Made by a program: the position numbers and the translations under genes
Notes under the pieces: generated by a model
What the model was told of the DNA's origin: nothing
What the model saw: only the letters and a program-made list of their open reading frames with translations
Database searches by the model: none
Part shown: piece by piece, positions 7,967 to 17,540 of the stretch
How the letters are laid out: every line of letters begins with the position of its first letter
Position numbering within the stretch: the stretch's first letter is position 1
NCBI GenBank assembly: GCA_029265905.1
Contig: JAJUGR010000003.1
Location: forward strand, 62,001-126,000
Direction of reading: 5' to 3'
DNA from: Sporomusaceae bacterium
GTDB lineage: Bacteria > Bacillota > Negativicutes > Acidaminococcales > JAJUGR01
DNA: 64,000 nucleotides

Positions 7967-9172
7967 TCATTTTGTTGCAAAATAGGCGTCGACGTTGTCC
8001 GCCTCGCGCGACCGCCACTGGTTGCGCCCAGCGCGCTTTGCCTCATACAAGCAGCGATCTGCGGCCTCCAAAAGACTCACGCTTTTTCGATGCGCGCCGG
8101 AAACAGTCGCGACGCCCTGGCTGACCGTCAGATACCCGCAGGCCGTGGAGGCGGCATGCGGAATGCGCAAGCTATGTATGGCATCAGCGATTGACCCGGC
8201 GATTTTTTCCGCCGCTTTCAAGCCAACGCCGGGCAGCAGCACGACAAACTCTTCCCCGCCATATCTGGCCACGACCGTATCCGGCGTCCCGCGCACCGAT
8301 TCGATCGCCCGCGCGACCCGCACCAGGCACTCGTCACCGATTTGATGGCCGTACAGGTCGTTGTACTGCTTGAAAAAGTCGATGTCGATTAAGACGGCCG
8401 ACAGCATTTGGTAGGAGCGGTGCAGTTTTTCCCGCTCATAACGATAAGCCTCGTCAAAATACCGGCGGTTGCTGATCCCGGTCAGCCCGTCCAAATAACT
8501 CATTTTTGTCAGCCGCTCCTCCAGACGGTTGTTCAGCATCATCGCAACGCCAACGACTGAAGTTGCATTTGACAGCAATTGCGCAAGCGCGCCCAGCGAG
8601 ACGGAGACCGCCGCGGTCTGCATGTAGCCCGGCCCCGGATCGACGAGCACAACCAGCACCATCCGCAGGCCCATGATCGCCGCCACGACATAGAACACCC
8701 CGGCCGTAAACCGCTGGCCGACGCCAAATTTGCCCGCCGGCGCTGTCCACCACAACGGCCGCGCACAGCGCAGGGCAAAAAAAGCCGTCCACAGCGAGAA
8801 TAAAAATACGCGCATGACTAAACTGGGATACACGGCGGAAAAAAGCCAGGCGGTCCCGGTGCAAAGCAGCGCGACGCCCCAATGCCAAGGCGCTCCGTCG
8901 CGCAAGCCGCTGAACCGCCGCGCCCCTAGCGCCAAGTACCCGGCCCCCAGCACGCACAAGCCATTACCGGCCGCAATACTCAGCCAATCCGGGGCGACAT
9001 CGCGCAATAACAACAGTACGGAGCCTGCCGCCAAGGCAATTGTGCCGGCGACCCATTGGCGCATCCCCCATTCCCGGCTGACAAAGCGCCATAAATAAGT
9101 CATCAGCAGCGCCACCGTCGCGGCCCCGATCGCATTGACCATACTTAACGTCCGCATGTCCAGCATCGGCAT
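7967..9172 (-). CDS. Membrane-bound diguanylate cyclase (GGDEF domain)
   Basis: The product (about 401 residues) would make c-di-GMP from two GTP. The first ~230 residues form about six hydrophobic segments typical of an integral-membrane sensor, followed by a GGDEF domain with an intact GGEEF signature and the downstream DRCLYEAKRAGRN segment. The inhibitory-site motif upstream of GGEEF reads RGTPD instead of RxxD, so product inhibition may be weak. I start it at ATG 9172, with GGAG nine bases upstream; a longer frame would overlap the acetyltransferase gene. Two c-di-GMP riboswitches elsewhere in the window are plausible downstream readers. Confidence 0.9.
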   Translation of the reverse strand: MPMLDMRTLSMVNAIGAATVALLMTYLWRFVSREWGMRQWVAGTIALAAGSVLLLLRDVAPDWLSIAAGNGLCVLGAGYLALGARRFSGLRDGAPWHWGVALLCTGTAWLFSAVYPSLVMRVFLFSLWTAFFALRCARPLWWTAPAGKFGVGQRFTAGVFYVVAAIMGLRMVLVVLVDPGPGYMQTAAVSVSLGALAQLLSNATSVVGVAMMLNNRLEERLTKMSYLDGLTGISNRRYFDEAYRYEREKLHRSYQMLSAVLIDIDFFKQYNDLYGHQIGDECLVRVARAIESVRGTPDTVVARYGGEEFVVLLPGVGLKAAEKIAGSIADAIHSLRIPHAASTACGYLTVSQGVATVSGAHRKSVSLLEAADRCLYEAKRAGRNQWRSREADNVDAYFATK

Positions 9173-9188
9173 CGTTCTCAACTCCGTT

Positions 9189-9701
9189 TTAGTCTTCTGT
9201 CGGAGCAACCGGTCCAGCCAAATCATATTGATAAAAGCGCAGGGTCAGCCAGCGGCCGAACTTGTAGCCTGCCTTTGTAATTTCGCCCACCTTGCGGAAG
9301 CCGATTTTTTCATGCATCAGGCAGCTGCCCTCGTTGTCGGCGTCAATGCCGCCGATCAAGGTGGCGTAGCCCCGTTCATTCAATGTTTCAATCAGCTTTT
9401 GCAGCAGCTGCGTGCCGATTTTACGGCCGCGATGCTCCTTATGCACGTACACGGAATGCTCCACCGTATATTTATACGCCGGAAAATTGCGAAACGGCCC
9501 ATAGGTGGCGTAGCCGATTACAACGCCGTTTTCTTCAAACACGTACAACGGCAAGCCGGCCGCCAGCTTCTGGTCATACCAAGCCTCCCGGTCCGCCAGC
9601 GTATGCGGCTTGTAATCATAGATCGCCGTAGTGTGCAAAATCGCGTCGTTGTAGATATCAAGCACGGCCGACAAATCACCGCGCGCCGCCAAACGAATCA
9701 T
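9189..9701 (-). CDS. GNAT N-acetyltransferase, phosphinothricin-acetyltransferase-like
   Basis: This 170-residue single-domain GNAT has the Pat/YncA layout: MIRLAARGDLSAVLDIYN at the start, a central E-H-S-V-Y-V strand and the acetyl-CoA loop HRGRKIGTQLL. It starts at ATG 9701, seven bases after GGAGG. The substrate is unknown; relatives acetylate phosphinothricin, methionine sulfoximine or other small amines. It sits 16 bp before the cyclase start, so the two are probably cotranscribed. Confidence 0.88.
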   Translation of the reverse strand: MIRLAARGDLSAVLDIYNDAILHTTAIYDYKPHTLADREAWYDQKLAAGLPLYVFEENGVVIGYATYGPFRNFPAYKYTVEHSVYVHKEHRGRKIGTQLLQKLIETLNERGYATLIGGIDADNEGSCLMHEKIGFRKVGEITKAGYKFGRWLTLRFYQYDLAGPVAPTED

Positions 9702-9720
9702 TAACCAACCCTCCATCAAA

Positions 9721-9755
9721 AAGAAAAGACTTAGGTCCTACCCTAAGTCTTTTTT
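9721..9755 (-). terminator. Intrinsic terminator after sua5
   Basis: Arms 9724-9735 and 9742-9753 form a 12-bp stem (including AAGACTTAGG) with a 6-nt loop and A/T flanks. It separates the sua5 operon from the acetyltransferase gene. Confidence 0.8.
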
Positions 9756-9794
9756 CGCCAAACACAGCCTAAATCCTGCTCATTGAACCGGCAA

Positions 9795-10838
9795 TCAGGT
9801 CCTAATTATCTGCCACCCCGCCGCCTTGCGCAGGCGATTCATTACCGCCAGCCCCATGCCGGCCTCCCCGACGCCTTCGGCCACCAGCCAATTTGCCGGC
9901 GTCCGGTCAAAGGCGCGCAGCAAGCGGTACAGCGCTTCCGCCAGGGCGGCGGCATCGCCGCGGCTGCCGTAAACGAAGGTGATGACGCCCTCCGGCAGCC
10001 GCTCGGCCGTTTCGATCGAAACCAGCGCGCCAACGCGGCGCCCGGACAGCAATTGCTTATTCACCATTTCAAGCAGGCGCTCGGGCGCGTGCGCGCCTTC
10101 CACCACCCACAGCGGCGCCTTGGGCGCATAGTGGCGGTATTTCATGCCCGGCGCCTTCGGCGTTATTGTTTTGTCCCCCGACAGGGCCGGATCCAGCTCG
10201 ACAACGCCCACTTCCGCCTCCAGGGCCTCCAGCGTGATGCCGCCCGGACGCAGGACAACGGGCGTCGGACCCGTGCAGTCCACAACCGTCGACTCAACGC
10301 CCACCTGCGCCCGGCCGCCGTCCAGCACGCCGTCAATCAAGCCGCTCATGTCGGCCAGGACGTCCTGCGCATCGGTCGGACTTGGCCGGCCGGAAAGGTT
10401 CGCCGAGGGAGCGGCGATTGGCACGCCGGCCACTTGAATCAAGGCCTGCGCCACCGGGTGGTCCGGCCAACGCACGGCCACCGTATCCAGCCCGGCTGTC
10501 ACGCAGTCGGGAATTCCGTCGGTTTTTTTCAAAACGAGCGTCAGCGGGCCCGGCCAAAAGGCCTGCATCAGCCGCTCGGCATTGCCGTCGATTTCGCGCA
10601 CCAGCGCTTTGGCCTGCGCCAGGGAAGCGACGTGCAAAATCAGCGGGTTATCGGCCGGCCGACCCTTGGCGGCGAAAATCTTCCCAACCGCCGCGGCGTC
10701 AAGGCCGTTTGCGCCCAAGCCGTAGACCGTCTCCGTCGGAAAAGCGACTACGCCGCCCGTTTTGATCAATGCCGCCGCGGCCGCAATCGCCGCTTGGTCG
10801 GACGCCGTCCCATCCAACCGCCAATACTGGGTCTCCAT
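9795..10838 (-). CDS. sua5: L-threonylcarbamoyladenylate synthase (Sua5 type)
   Basis: The enzyme makes threonylcarbamoyl-AMP from threonine, bicarbonate and ATP for the universal t6A modification at position 37 of ANN-decoding tRNAs. The N-terminal ~200 residues are the YrdC/Sua5 domain (FPTETVYGLG near residue 33) and the C-terminal part is the Sua5 domain (PGMKYRHYAPKAPL). At 347 residues it is the long two-domain form, not the short YrdC form. Its ATG overlaps the prmC stop (TGATG), which implies translational coupling. Confidence 0.95.
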   Translation of the reverse strand: METQYWRLDGTASDQAAIAAAAALIKTGGVVAFPTETVYGLGANGLDAAAVGKIFAAKGRPADNPLILHVASLAQAKALVREIDGNAERLMQAFWPGPLTLVLKKTDGIPDCVTAGLDTVAVRWPDHPVAQALIQVAGVPIAAPSANLSGRPSPTDAQDVLADMSGLIDGVLDGGRAQVGVESTVVDCTGPTPVVLRPGGITLEALEAEVGVVELDPALSGDKTITPKAPGMKYRHYAPKAPLWVVEGAHAPERLLEMVNKQLLSGRRVGALVSIETAERLPEGVITFVYGSRGDAAALAEALYRLLRAFDRTPANWLVAEGVGEAGMGLAVMNRLRKAAGWQIIRT

Positions 10839-11728
10839 CAAGACTCGTCTCCTCTCCAAACCGCGAGCACAACCCGGGGAACGCCCCCGTAGTCGCTGCG
10901 AACCGGCTGGACTTGCCAGCCTGCCGCCCGCAGCAGCGCCGGCACGGTTTCATGCTGATCAATACCGATCTCGAGCGCCAACAGGCCGCCCGGCTTGATG
11001 TAGTTCGGCGCCATTTCCGCCAGCCGCCGATAATAATCAAGGCCGTCTCGCCCGCCGTCCAGCGCCAGGCGCGGCTCTTTTTGCACTTCCGGCACCAGGG
11101 CATCCACATCCGCCGCCGGTATGTAGGGCGGATTGGAAACGATGGCGTCAAAACGCGCCGCGGGCGGAAGCGGCGCAAACAAATCCCCCTGCAGCAGCGT
11201 CAGGCGCTCGGCCACGCCGTTTTGCCGGGCATTTTCCGCGGCCACCGCCAAAGCGGCCGCCGACAAGTCGACGGCCACGCCGGTCGCCTGCTGACACCTG
11301 CCCAAGAGCGAGACGATAATCGCCCCGCTGCCCGTGCCCAAATCCAGCAGATGCGGCTTCTGAAGCGGCATGACCGTTTCCAAGACCGCCTCGACCAAAA
11401 GTTCCGTTTCCGGCCTGGGGATTAGCACCGCGGGCGAAACTTTGAAGCTAAGGCCCATAAAGCCTTTTTCGCCCAGAATGTAGGCCACTGGCACACGGGC
11501 GCCGCGTTTTTTTACCAATTCGCGGAACGCCGCCAGCTCATGCCCGTACAAGGGCTGGTCGAAATGTACATAGAGGTACAGCCTGTCCTTGCCCAGCACA
11601 TGACAAAGCAGCAGCTCAGCGTCCAGGCGCGGGTTTTCCACGCCTTTGCCGCTAAAATACTGCTGCGTCCATTGCAATAGCGATCCAATTGTCCATGTCT
11701 TTTGTTCGTCTGCCATGTCTAAACTCAC
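10838..11728 (-). CDS. prmC: Peptide chain release factor N5-glutamine methyltransferase
   Basis: PrmC methylates the glutamine of the GGQ motif in release factors, and its substrate RF1 is encoded immediately upstream. It has an N-terminal helical domain, the SAM-binding motif DLGTGSGAI and the catalytic NPPY motif ([11 protein letters not shown]). Translation may start at GTG 11728, overlapping the prfA stop by 4 bp, or at ATG 11716, which has GGTGAG in a good position. Full length (296 residues) is normal. Confidence 0.95.
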   Translation of the reverse strand: MSLDMADEQKTWTIGSLLQWTQQYFSGKGVENPRLDAELLLCHVLGKDRLYLYVHFDQPLYGHELAAFRELVKKRGARVPVAYILGEKGFMGLSFKVSPAVLIPRPETELLVEAVLETVMPLQKPHLLDLGTGSGAIIVSLLGRCQQATGVAVDLSAAALAVAAENARQNGVAERLTLLQGDLFAPLPPAARFDAIVSNPPYIPAADVDALVPEVQKEPRLALDGGRDGLDYYRRLAEMAPNYIKPGGLLALEIGIDQHETVPALLRAAGWQVQPVRSDYGGVPRVVLAVWRGDES

Positions 11729-12792
11729 CCGATCTGCTTTAACCGCTCGGCCTGGTCGGCCGTGAGCAATGCATCGATTACTTCATCCAAATCGCCGTCC
11801 ACCACGGCATCTAGCTTATGCAGGGTCAAGCCGATGCGATGATCCGTCACCCGGCCCTGTGGGAAATTGTAGGTTCTGATCCGCTCGCTGCGGTCGCCCG
11901 TACCGACCTGGCTCTTGCGGTCTTCCGCCACCGACGCCTGCTGCTCGGCCTGCGCCGCTTCCATAATCTTCGAACGGAGCACCATCATCGCCTTCTCTTT
12001 GTTTTTGAGCTGCGACTTCTGGTCCTGGCACTGCACGACAATGCCGGTCGGCAAATGGGTGATGCGCACCGCCGACTCCGTTTTATTGACATACTGGCCG
12101 CCGGCGCCGCTGGCGCAGTACGTGTCGATCCGCAGGTCGTTTTGGTTGATGACCACGTCGACCTCCTCCACTTCCGGCAGCACTGCCACCGTGACCGTGG
12201 AGGTATGGATGCGCCCGCTCGATTCCGTTTCCGGCACGCGCTGCACGCGGTGCACGCCGCTTTCGAACTTCAGGCGGCTGTAGACGCCCTGCCCGGTGAT
12301 CATGAACACGACTTCCTTGAAGCCGCCCAATCCCGTCGGATTGCTGTCCATAAGTTCAACGCGCCAGCCGCGGCTCTCCGCATAGCGCGTGTACATGCGG
12401 AACAAGACGCCGGCAAACAGCGCCGCCTCATCCCCACCCGCTCCGCCGCGAATTTCCATGATGACGTTTTTGTCGTCATTTGGATCGCGCGGCAGCAGCA
12501 AAATGCGCAGCCGTTCCTCCATCGACGCAACCTGTTCTTTCAGCTCCGGCAGTTCCGCCGCCGCCAGCTCGCGCAGATCGGGGTCTTTTTCTTCCTCCAG
12601 CATCGTTTCCACGTCGCGCAGCTGTTGGACAAGGTCGCGGTATTCCCGATACGCCTGCACGACTTCGGTCAGTTGCGCATGGGCCCGGGCATGCTTTTGC
12701 CAAACTTCCTGCTTGGCAATCACAGACGGATCGCTGATCAGGTTCTCCAGCTCCAAATATCTATCTTCAATTGCTCTCAGTTTGTCGAGCAT
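11725..12792 (-). CDS. prfA: Peptide chain release factor 1
   Basis: RF1 reads UAA and UAG stop codons on the ribosome. This 355-residue protein carries the catalytic [14 protein letters not shown] segment and the RF1-type C-terminal [19 protein letters not shown]. It overlaps the upstream yqhQ by 26 bp and the downstream prmC by 4 bp if prmC starts at GTG 11728, as in the conserved rpmE-yqhQ-prfA-prmC-sua5 block of Firmicutes. Confidence 0.97.
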   Translation of the reverse strand: MLDKLRAIEDRYLELENLISDPSVIAKQEVWQKHARAHAQLTEVVQAYREYRDLVQQLRDVETMLEEEKDPDLRELAAAELPELKEQVASMEERLRILLLPRDPNDDKNVIMEIRGGAGGDEAALFAGVLFRMYTRYAESRGWRVELMDSNPTGLGGFKEVVFMITGQGVYSRLKFESGVHRVQRVPETESSGRIHTSTVTVAVLPEVEEVDVVINQNDLRIDTYCASGAGGQYVNKTESAVRITHLPTGIVVQCQDQKSQLKNKEKAMMVLRSKIMEAAQAEQQASVAEDRKSQVGTGDRSERIRTYNFPQGRVTDHRIGLTLHKLDAVVDGDLDEVIDALLTADQAERLKQIG

Positions 12793-13720
12793 TCGCGTCC
12801 TCCTTCAGCACTTCCAGACCGGCTTCGGCGACAAAACCGCAGGCCGGTATTCCTTCCGGTTCCGGCAACACAGCCTGCAGGGCGCGAATCGCCACTTCAA
12901 TTTGGTCATCGTCCGGTTCGCGGGTCGTAATTTTTTGCAGCCAGAGTCCCGGCAACGTCAGGGCATAAACCAGCGGTTGGTCAATATGCCGCCCGGCATA
13001 GCGGATCGCTTCATAGGCCAGGCCCGCCACCAGCGGCATCAAAACGACGCGCGAGGCGATGCGCAGCCAGATGTCCGGCCAACCCAAAAAGGCAAATACG
13101 ATGATGCTGATCAGCATGACTAAAAAGAGAAAGTTTGTTCCGCACCGCGGGTGCAACGTGCTGTGCGGCCGAACGTTTTCCACAGTCAATTCCTGCCCGG
13201 CTTCATAAGCGTGAATTGTCTTATGCTCCGCGCCATGATACTGAAAGACGCGGCGAATATCGGGCACCATGGAAATGGCGCCGACATAGCCTAAAAACAC
13301 GGCAATGCGGATCAGCCCTTCGACCAGGTTGAGCCAAAACGGATCTGCTATCCACAGTTTTAAGAACTTGGCGCTATAGGTCGGCAAGACGATGAACAGC
13401 AAGATCGCCATTACAAACGCCACACCCATGGTCATGGCGATTTCCTTGTCCGTCAGTTCCTCTTCCTCATCGCCGGCGACCTGGGCGGAAAAGCTCAGGG
13501 CCTTCATGCCGTAAACCAGCGATTCCACCAGCGCGACAACGCCCCTGATCAGGGGTTTCTTCAGAAAAGGCCAGCGGTCCCCTGCCGTTTTGAGCGGCTG
13601 CCGATCAATGGTGATCCCGCCGTCTGGCTGCCTAACCGCGGTAGCCAGATGAGCCGGGCCGCGCATCATAACGCCTTCGATAACGGCTTGCCCGCCAATA
13701 TTTTTCGGTCTGACCCCCAT
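12767..13720 (-). CDS. yqhQ: DUF1385 membrane protein (YqhQ-like)
   Basis: This 317-residue conserved membrane protein of unknown biochemical function opens with [14 protein letters not shown] and contains [12 protein letters not shown] and [10 protein letters not shown], which are diagnostic of DUF1385. About four membrane segments occupy residues 95-235. It sits between rpmE and prfA in many Firmicutes. The histidine-rich conserved motifs suggest a metal site, but no activity is established. Confidence 0.9.
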   Translation of the reverse strand: MGVRPKNIGGQAVIEGVMMRGPAHLATAVRQPDGGITIDRQPLKTAGDRWPFLKKPLIRGVVALVESLVYGMKALSFSAQVAGDEEEELTDKEIAMTMGVAFVMAILLFIVLPTYSAKFLKLWIADPFWLNLVEGLIRIAVFLGYVGAISMVPDIRRVFQYHGAEHKTIHAYEAGQELTVENVRPHSTLHPRCGTNFLFLVMLISIIVFAFLGWPDIWLRIASRVVLMPLVAGLAYEAIRYAGRHIDQPLVYALTLPGLWLQKITTREPDDDQIEVAIRALQAVLPEPEGIPACGFVAEAGLEVLKEDANARQTESN

Positions 13721-13769
13721 GCGGCGACCTCTCCCTTCGCATATAACGGCCTATGGCCGGATATAAACA

Positions 13770-13792
13770 GAGCAGAGCGCGCGGCTCTGCTC
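13770..13792 (-). terminator. Hairpin after rpmE
   Basis: A 9-bp stem (GAGCAGAGC with GCTCTGCTC, arms 13770-13778 and 13784-13792) and a 5-nt loop follow the rpmE stop on the minus strand. The following tract is only moderately T-rich, so termination may be partial and let transcripts reach yqhQ. Confidence 0.5.
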
Positions 13793-13799
13793 CATCAGG

Positions 13800-14006
13800 T
13801 TAGTTGTTTTCAAGATTGTAGCGTTTGTTGAATTTCTCAACTCGGCCACGGGCCGCCATGTTGCGTTGTTGCCCGGTATAGAATGGGTGGCACTTGGAAC
13901 ATACGTCCACGCGCAACTCCTTCGCAACAGTACCGGCCATGAATGTATTGCCACAGGCGCAGGTCACCTTGGCCTCATCATATTTAGGATGGATTCCTTC
14001 TTTCAT
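13800..14006 (-). CDS. rpmE: Ribosomal protein L31, zinc-binding form
   Basis: At 68 residues, bL31 is a large-subunit protein at the intersubunit bridge. Cysteines 16, 18, 36 and 39 make this the zinc-containing C+ type. A GAGGTG ribosome site precedes ATG 14006. A strong promoter lies upstream with a short inverted repeat in its spacer. Confidence 0.96.
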   Translation of the reverse strand: MKEGIHPKYDEAKVTCACGNTFMAGTVAKELRVDVCSKCHPFYTGQQRNMAARGRVEKFNKRYNLENN

Positions 14007-14053
14007 GCCGCTTGCACCTCACTTCCCGAATCATTAGACGATTACGCTTATAA

Positions 14054-14082
14054 ATTATAGCATAGCGACCCTAGCTATGCAA
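14054..14082 (-). promoter_or_regulatory. rpmE promoter with inverted repeat in the spacer
   Basis: On the minus strand TTGCAT (14077-14082), 17 bp, then a perfect TATAAT (14054-14059). The spacer consists of GCATAGC, seven bases, and GCTATGC (14060-14066 and 14074-14080), an operator-like inverted repeat. Confidence 0.78.
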
Positions 14083-14191
14083 GGGATAAAATGCTTCGCT
14101 TGAAACAGTTTGTTCCGGCGCCCGATCTAGCAATTTGTTTACCGCTCATTCCTAGGCGTGCCACCGCAACGCATTGCGCCATTCGCGGCGC

Positions 14192-15427
14192 CTACTTCAC
14201 AAAATGCGTGAAGCTCGCCAGCTCAATCGCCGGGTGCGCCGCTTTGATCGCCTGCATCCAGTTGGCGATCCCGATCGGCTGGCCGCCGGCCGGCAGTTCG
14301 CCGAGCAGCCAGTCCGGATCCATGTTCAGATTGCGGAACTGGATCATGTCGACCGGCGTGCGGCCCAAAAAGTCAAGCCAGGCGGCCACTTCCTCCTCCC
14401 GGTCGTTGAGGCCCGGAAAGGTCAGAAGGTTCAGCGACACGAACACACCCTTGCTGCGCGCGTAGCGGATCGATTCCTCGACCGCCGCCAGCTTGTAGGC
14501 CGGCCGGTAATACGCTTCGTAAACCGGCTCCCGGGCGCTGATGATGCTGACGCGCATGCTGTCGAGCCCCGCGTCCGTCAGCGCCCTAATCGCTTCCGTG
14601 TGGCCGGCGTTGGAGTTGATGTTGATCATGCCGCGCTTGGTTTTTTCCCGCACCTGGCGCATCGCCGGCACGGTCCGCTCAAAGCCTAGCGACGGTTCGC
14701 CCTCGCAGCCCTGACCGAAGCTGATGATCGCCTCCGGAGCTTGTTCGAGGTGAAACAGCATGATCTGGGCGATTTCCTCCGTCGTCGGCGCAAAATCAAT
14801 CCGATCCTGCGGCGACGGGCAGCACTCGGCCGGCTGGCGGGAGATGCAGCCCAGGCATGCGGCATTGCAGACGGGCGAAACGGGCAGGCCCGCTTCCCAG
14901 CGGCGGTAAAACAGGTTCTGCGCCGTCGCGCAGTGCCACTCGAGCGCACAGTTGGCCAGATGCTCGACAACGCGGTTGCCCGGCAGCGCCGCTTTGACCG
15001 CCGCTACCTTGGCCGCCAGGTCGTCCGTGTTGTAGCGCAGCGGATTCCATTTGGCATTGTCATCCGTGCGGATGGCGGCGACAACCGGTTCGCCGTTTTT
15101 CAGCGCCACCGCCGTGTAGCCGAACAAGGGCAGGTGGCCGGCACCCGCCGGGCGCTCGAAGGCCGGCAGGAGCGTGCGCGTGTAGCCCGGCGGCAGCAAG
15201 GCCGCCACCGCGTACAGCGTCGAAGCCAGCCGCTCCTGGCGCCCCTTCTTGTCCGCCACCAGCACCGGCCGTTCCGGCAGAAAAACAAGATCGGCCCCTT
15301 CCGGCAGCGGAATCACTGCCGCCTCGTCAAGCGGCACGATCTGCGCCCCGGAGCGGGCCAACGCGCGGTAGCCGGGCGCATCGTAAATCGCGCCGGCCGT
15401 ATCAGCATATAAAGGAACGAGGCTCAT
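14192..15427 (-). CDS. Radical SAM protein
   Basis: This is a radical SAM enzyme of about 411 residues with a CNAACLGC motif (CX3CX2C) near residue 175 for the 4Fe-4S/SAM cluster, preceded by ~160 residues that resemble no standard partner domain I can name. The barrel carries the GQGCEGEPSL and INSNAGH strands typical of the family. It starts at ATG 15427, overlapping the pth stop by 4 bp (ATGA) with GGAGG ahead, so it is translationally coupled to pth. The substrate is unknown. I see no SPASM extension with a further cysteine cluster. Confidence 0.85.
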   Translation of the reverse strand: MSLVPLYADTAGAIYDAPGYRALARSGAQIVPLDEAAVIPLPEGADLVFLPERPVLVADKKGRQERLASTLYAVAALLPPGYTRTLLPAFERPAGAGHLPLFGYTAVALKNGEPVVAAIRTDDNAKWNPLRYNTDDLAAKVAAVKAALPGNRVVEHLANCALEWHCATAQNLFYRRWEAGLPVSPVCNAACLGCISRQPAECCPSPQDRIDFAPTTEEIAQIMLFHLEQAPEAIISFGQGCEGEPSLGFERTVPAMRQVREKTKRGMININSNAGHTEAIRALTDAGLDSMRVSIISAREPVYEAYYRPAYKLAAVEESIRYARSKGVFVSLNLLTFPGLNDREEEVAAWLDFLGRTPVDMIQFRNLNMDPDWLLGELPAGGQPIGIANWMQAIKAAHPAIELASFTHFVK

Positions 15428-15990
15428 TTCGCACCTCCGTTGAATTGGTTCATCGCTTCGGCAATGCCCTCCTTCGCCCAAACCAGCGCGGCGTCCGCCG
15501 CCCGCACAACGGCTTCGGCCACCACCTGCTGCTGCTCTTTTAAAAACGGCTGGAGCACATAATCCACCACCATGGACGCCCGGCCCGGATGGTCAATGCC
15601 GATTTTCAGGCGGGGAAAAGCATCGCTGCCCAATTGCTGCCGGATCGACTCCATCCCCCGGTGCCCGCCGGACGAGCCCTTGCTGCGCAGGCGGAGCTTG
15701 CCGACCGGCATGTCCAAGTCGTCCTGAATCACCAGGATGTCCTCAAGCTCGATCTTGTAAAAGCGCGCCAGCGCCGCCACCGCCAGGCCGCTGCGGTTCA
15801 TATAGGTTTCCGGCTTGACCAAAAGGATGTCCTCCGGGCGCTTGCGCAGCGTCAGCGCCTGCTCCTGACGCTTCCAGTCGTTCGCGGCGCCCCAGCGCTC
15901 CGCCAATTCATCCACAACCCAAAAGCCTACATTATGCTTCGTCAGCTCATATTCCTTGCCAATATTGCCGAGCCCTACAATCATCTTCAT
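15424..15990 (-). CDS. pth: Peptidyl-tRNA hydrolase
   Basis: Pth cleaves peptidyl-tRNAs released by stalled ribosomes. The 188-residue protein has the catalytic histidine in TKHNVGF (His19), the essential aspartate in DDLDMP (near 93) and the GSSGGHRGM loop. It belongs to the glmU-prs-pth neighbourhood conserved in Firmicutes, although an acetyltransferase and a deacetylase are inserted here between prs and pth. Confidence 0.97.
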   Translation of the reverse strand: MKMIVGLGNIGKEYELTKHNVGFWVVDELAERWGAANDWKRQEQALTLRKRPEDILLVKPETYMNRSGLAVAALARFYKIELEDILVIQDDLDMPVGKLRLRSKGSSGGHRGMESIRQQLGSDAFPRLKIGIDHPGRASMVVDYVLQPFLKEQQQVVAEAVVRAADAALVWAKEGIAEAMNQFNGGAK

Positions 15991-16004
15991 GTTCTACTTG
16001 TTCC

Positions 16005-16811
16005 TCACTTTTGTTGTTCCAACGCCTCGGACAAGGTGACAAAGCGATACCCTTGCGCCTTCAGCGTCCGGATGATAATCCGCGTCGCTTCCACCGTCTG
16101 CTCCCGCGGCGCAGTTTGCTTCAAGCCATCGCCGTCATGCAGCAGAATGATCGCCCCAGGCGCCACCGCCTGCTGCACCCGATCGACCAGCACATCCACG
16201 CCAGGATTCAGCCAATCGCGGCAAATCACCGACCAGTTCACCAGCGTCAAGCCTTGGCGTTCCGCCTCGGCCAACACCATAGGGTCTCGAAAGCCGTGCG
16301 GCGGCCGGAAATAGCGCGGCCGGCTGCCGGTCGCCTGTTCAATCGCCTTGTTTGCCCGGGCGATGTCGCCCGCCAATTCCGCCTGGCTCATGCGCATAAC
16401 GTCGCCATGGCGGTCCGAATGATTGCCGATTTCATGCCCCTGCGCCGCCGTTTTGCGCACCAGCGCCGGGTGTTTGCGCGCCTGCTCGCCCAGCACGAAA
16501 AAAGTCGCCGGTACCTTTTCCTCCGCCAAGACAGCCAAAATCTTCTCCGTGTAAACCGGATTCGGGCCATCGTCAAAGGTAAGCGCCACCACTTTTTCCT
16601 GCGCCGGCAGTTCCGCCACCGTCGCGCCGTACACGTGGTTGCCGGGCAAAACAGCCGCCAAAAAGGCCGCGCCCGCCAGGACAATCCCGGCCAAGCTGAG
16701 GCACAGGCTGTGCTTGCGCGACACCAGCCCCCGGTAGCCAAGCCCCAGGAACAGCGTCACCGCGCACAGTAAAAAGACCAGCAGATAAGCCAGACGCATC
16801 TCTTCAAGCAT
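16005..16811 (-). CDS. Polysaccharide deacetylase (NodB/CE4 domain), membrane-anchored
   Basis: This 268-residue protein has an N-terminal transmembrane anchor and a NodB homology domain. The five CE4 motifs are visible: TFDDGPN (catalytic and metal Asp), HSDRHGD (zinc His pair), RPPHGFRD, DWLNPG and LLHDG. It should de-N-acetylate a polymer outside the membrane, most likely peptidoglycan or an exopolysaccharide. It overlaps the upstream acetyltransferase gene by 8 bp. ATG 16811 and ATG 16799 are both possible starts. Confidence 0.92.
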   Translation of the reverse strand: MLEEMRLAYLLVFLLCAVTLFLGLGYRGLVSRKHSLCLSLAGIVLAGAAFLAAVLPGNHVYGATVAELPAQEKVVALTFDDGPNPVYTEKILAVLAEEKVPATFFVLGEQARKHPALVRKTAAQGHEIGNHSDRHGDVMRMSQAELAGDIARANKAIEQATGSRPRYFRPPHGFRDPMVLAEAERQGLTLVNWSVICRDWLNPGVDVLVDRVQQAVAPGAIILLHDGDGLKQTAPREQTVEATRIIIRTLKAQGYRFVTLSEALEQQK

Positions 16812-17436
16812 CCGTTTTACGCTCCTTATGCCAAAACATAATCAACCATTCCCCTTGCGGGTCGGGCGCCCTGCCCGCCTCCTGAAACCCGAAGCTGCGG
16901 TACAGCGCCAGCGCCGCAGCGTTGTCGGGCCGCACATCAAGCCGCACCCGGTCAACCCCCATTCGGACAAAGCGCGCCATGGCATTGGCGAACAACAGAT
17001 GTCCCACGCCGCGCCCCCGGTACGCCTCTCCAACCGCAATCGACAAAATCCGCGCCTCGGCCGCCAAACGGTCGGCCAGCGCGCTTGAGAAAAAATCCGT
17101 TTTGTTGGCCAAGAGCCGCGCGACCGGGCCCCAGCCGAAACCGTATTTGCCCGTCAGCCAGCGCCACGCCCACAAAAAAACATGTCCGCCCAAAACCGCC
17201 TCGCGCCAGATCGCCGACAGGCGGACGGGCGTGAAAGCATAGCCGGCGATCTGGCCGTTCTCTTCCGCCACATAGGCGCCTTCGGGCTCCGCCGCCAAAA
17301 CGCAGGCGAACACGTCCGCCATGGCCTGCGCCGTCGGCGGGCGTCCGCAATAATACAGCACGCTCTCGGCAAAGCTCTCGTAAAAGAGGGCGGCAACGGC
17401 AAGCAGGTCAGACCGTTGCATCGGCCGTACGATCAT
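16804..17436 (-). CDS. GNAT N-acetyltransferase
   Basis: This ~210-residue GNAT protein has the acetyl-CoA-binding motif YRGRGVGHLLFANA followed by VRPDNAAALALYRSFGF, as in RimI-like enzymes. I start it at ATG 17436, four bases after GGGAGG. The substrate is not evident. The translational overlap with a polysaccharide deacetylase may reflect a joint role in envelope sugar modification, but this is only context. Confidence 0.85.
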   Translation of the reverse strand: MIVRPMQRSDLLAVAALFYESFAESVLYYCGRPPTAQAMADVFACVLAAEPEGAYVAEENGQIAGYAFTPVRLSAIWREAVLGGHVFLWAWRWLTGKYGFGWGPVARLLANKTDFFSSALADRLAAEARILSIAVGEAYRGRGVGHLLFANAMARFVRMGVDRVRLDVRPDNAAALALYRSFGFQEAGRAPDPQGEWLIMFWHKERKTDA

Positions 17437-17449
17437 AAACCCTCCCATA

Positions 17450-17490
17450 AGCAAAAGAGGGCGACCCGCCACCGACGGCCGTCGCCCTCC
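17450..17490 (-). terminator. Intrinsic terminator after prs
   Basis: Arms 17457-17465 and 17481-17489 (GAGGGCGAC with GTCGCCCTC) form a 9-bp GC-rich stem followed on the minus strand by TTTTGC. It lies between prs and the acetyltransferase gene. Confidence 0.72.
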
Positions 17491-17540
17491 GGCTTTTCCC
17501 TTTATTATACCTTGAACAAGGCGCGGGGAAAAGACGCGTT

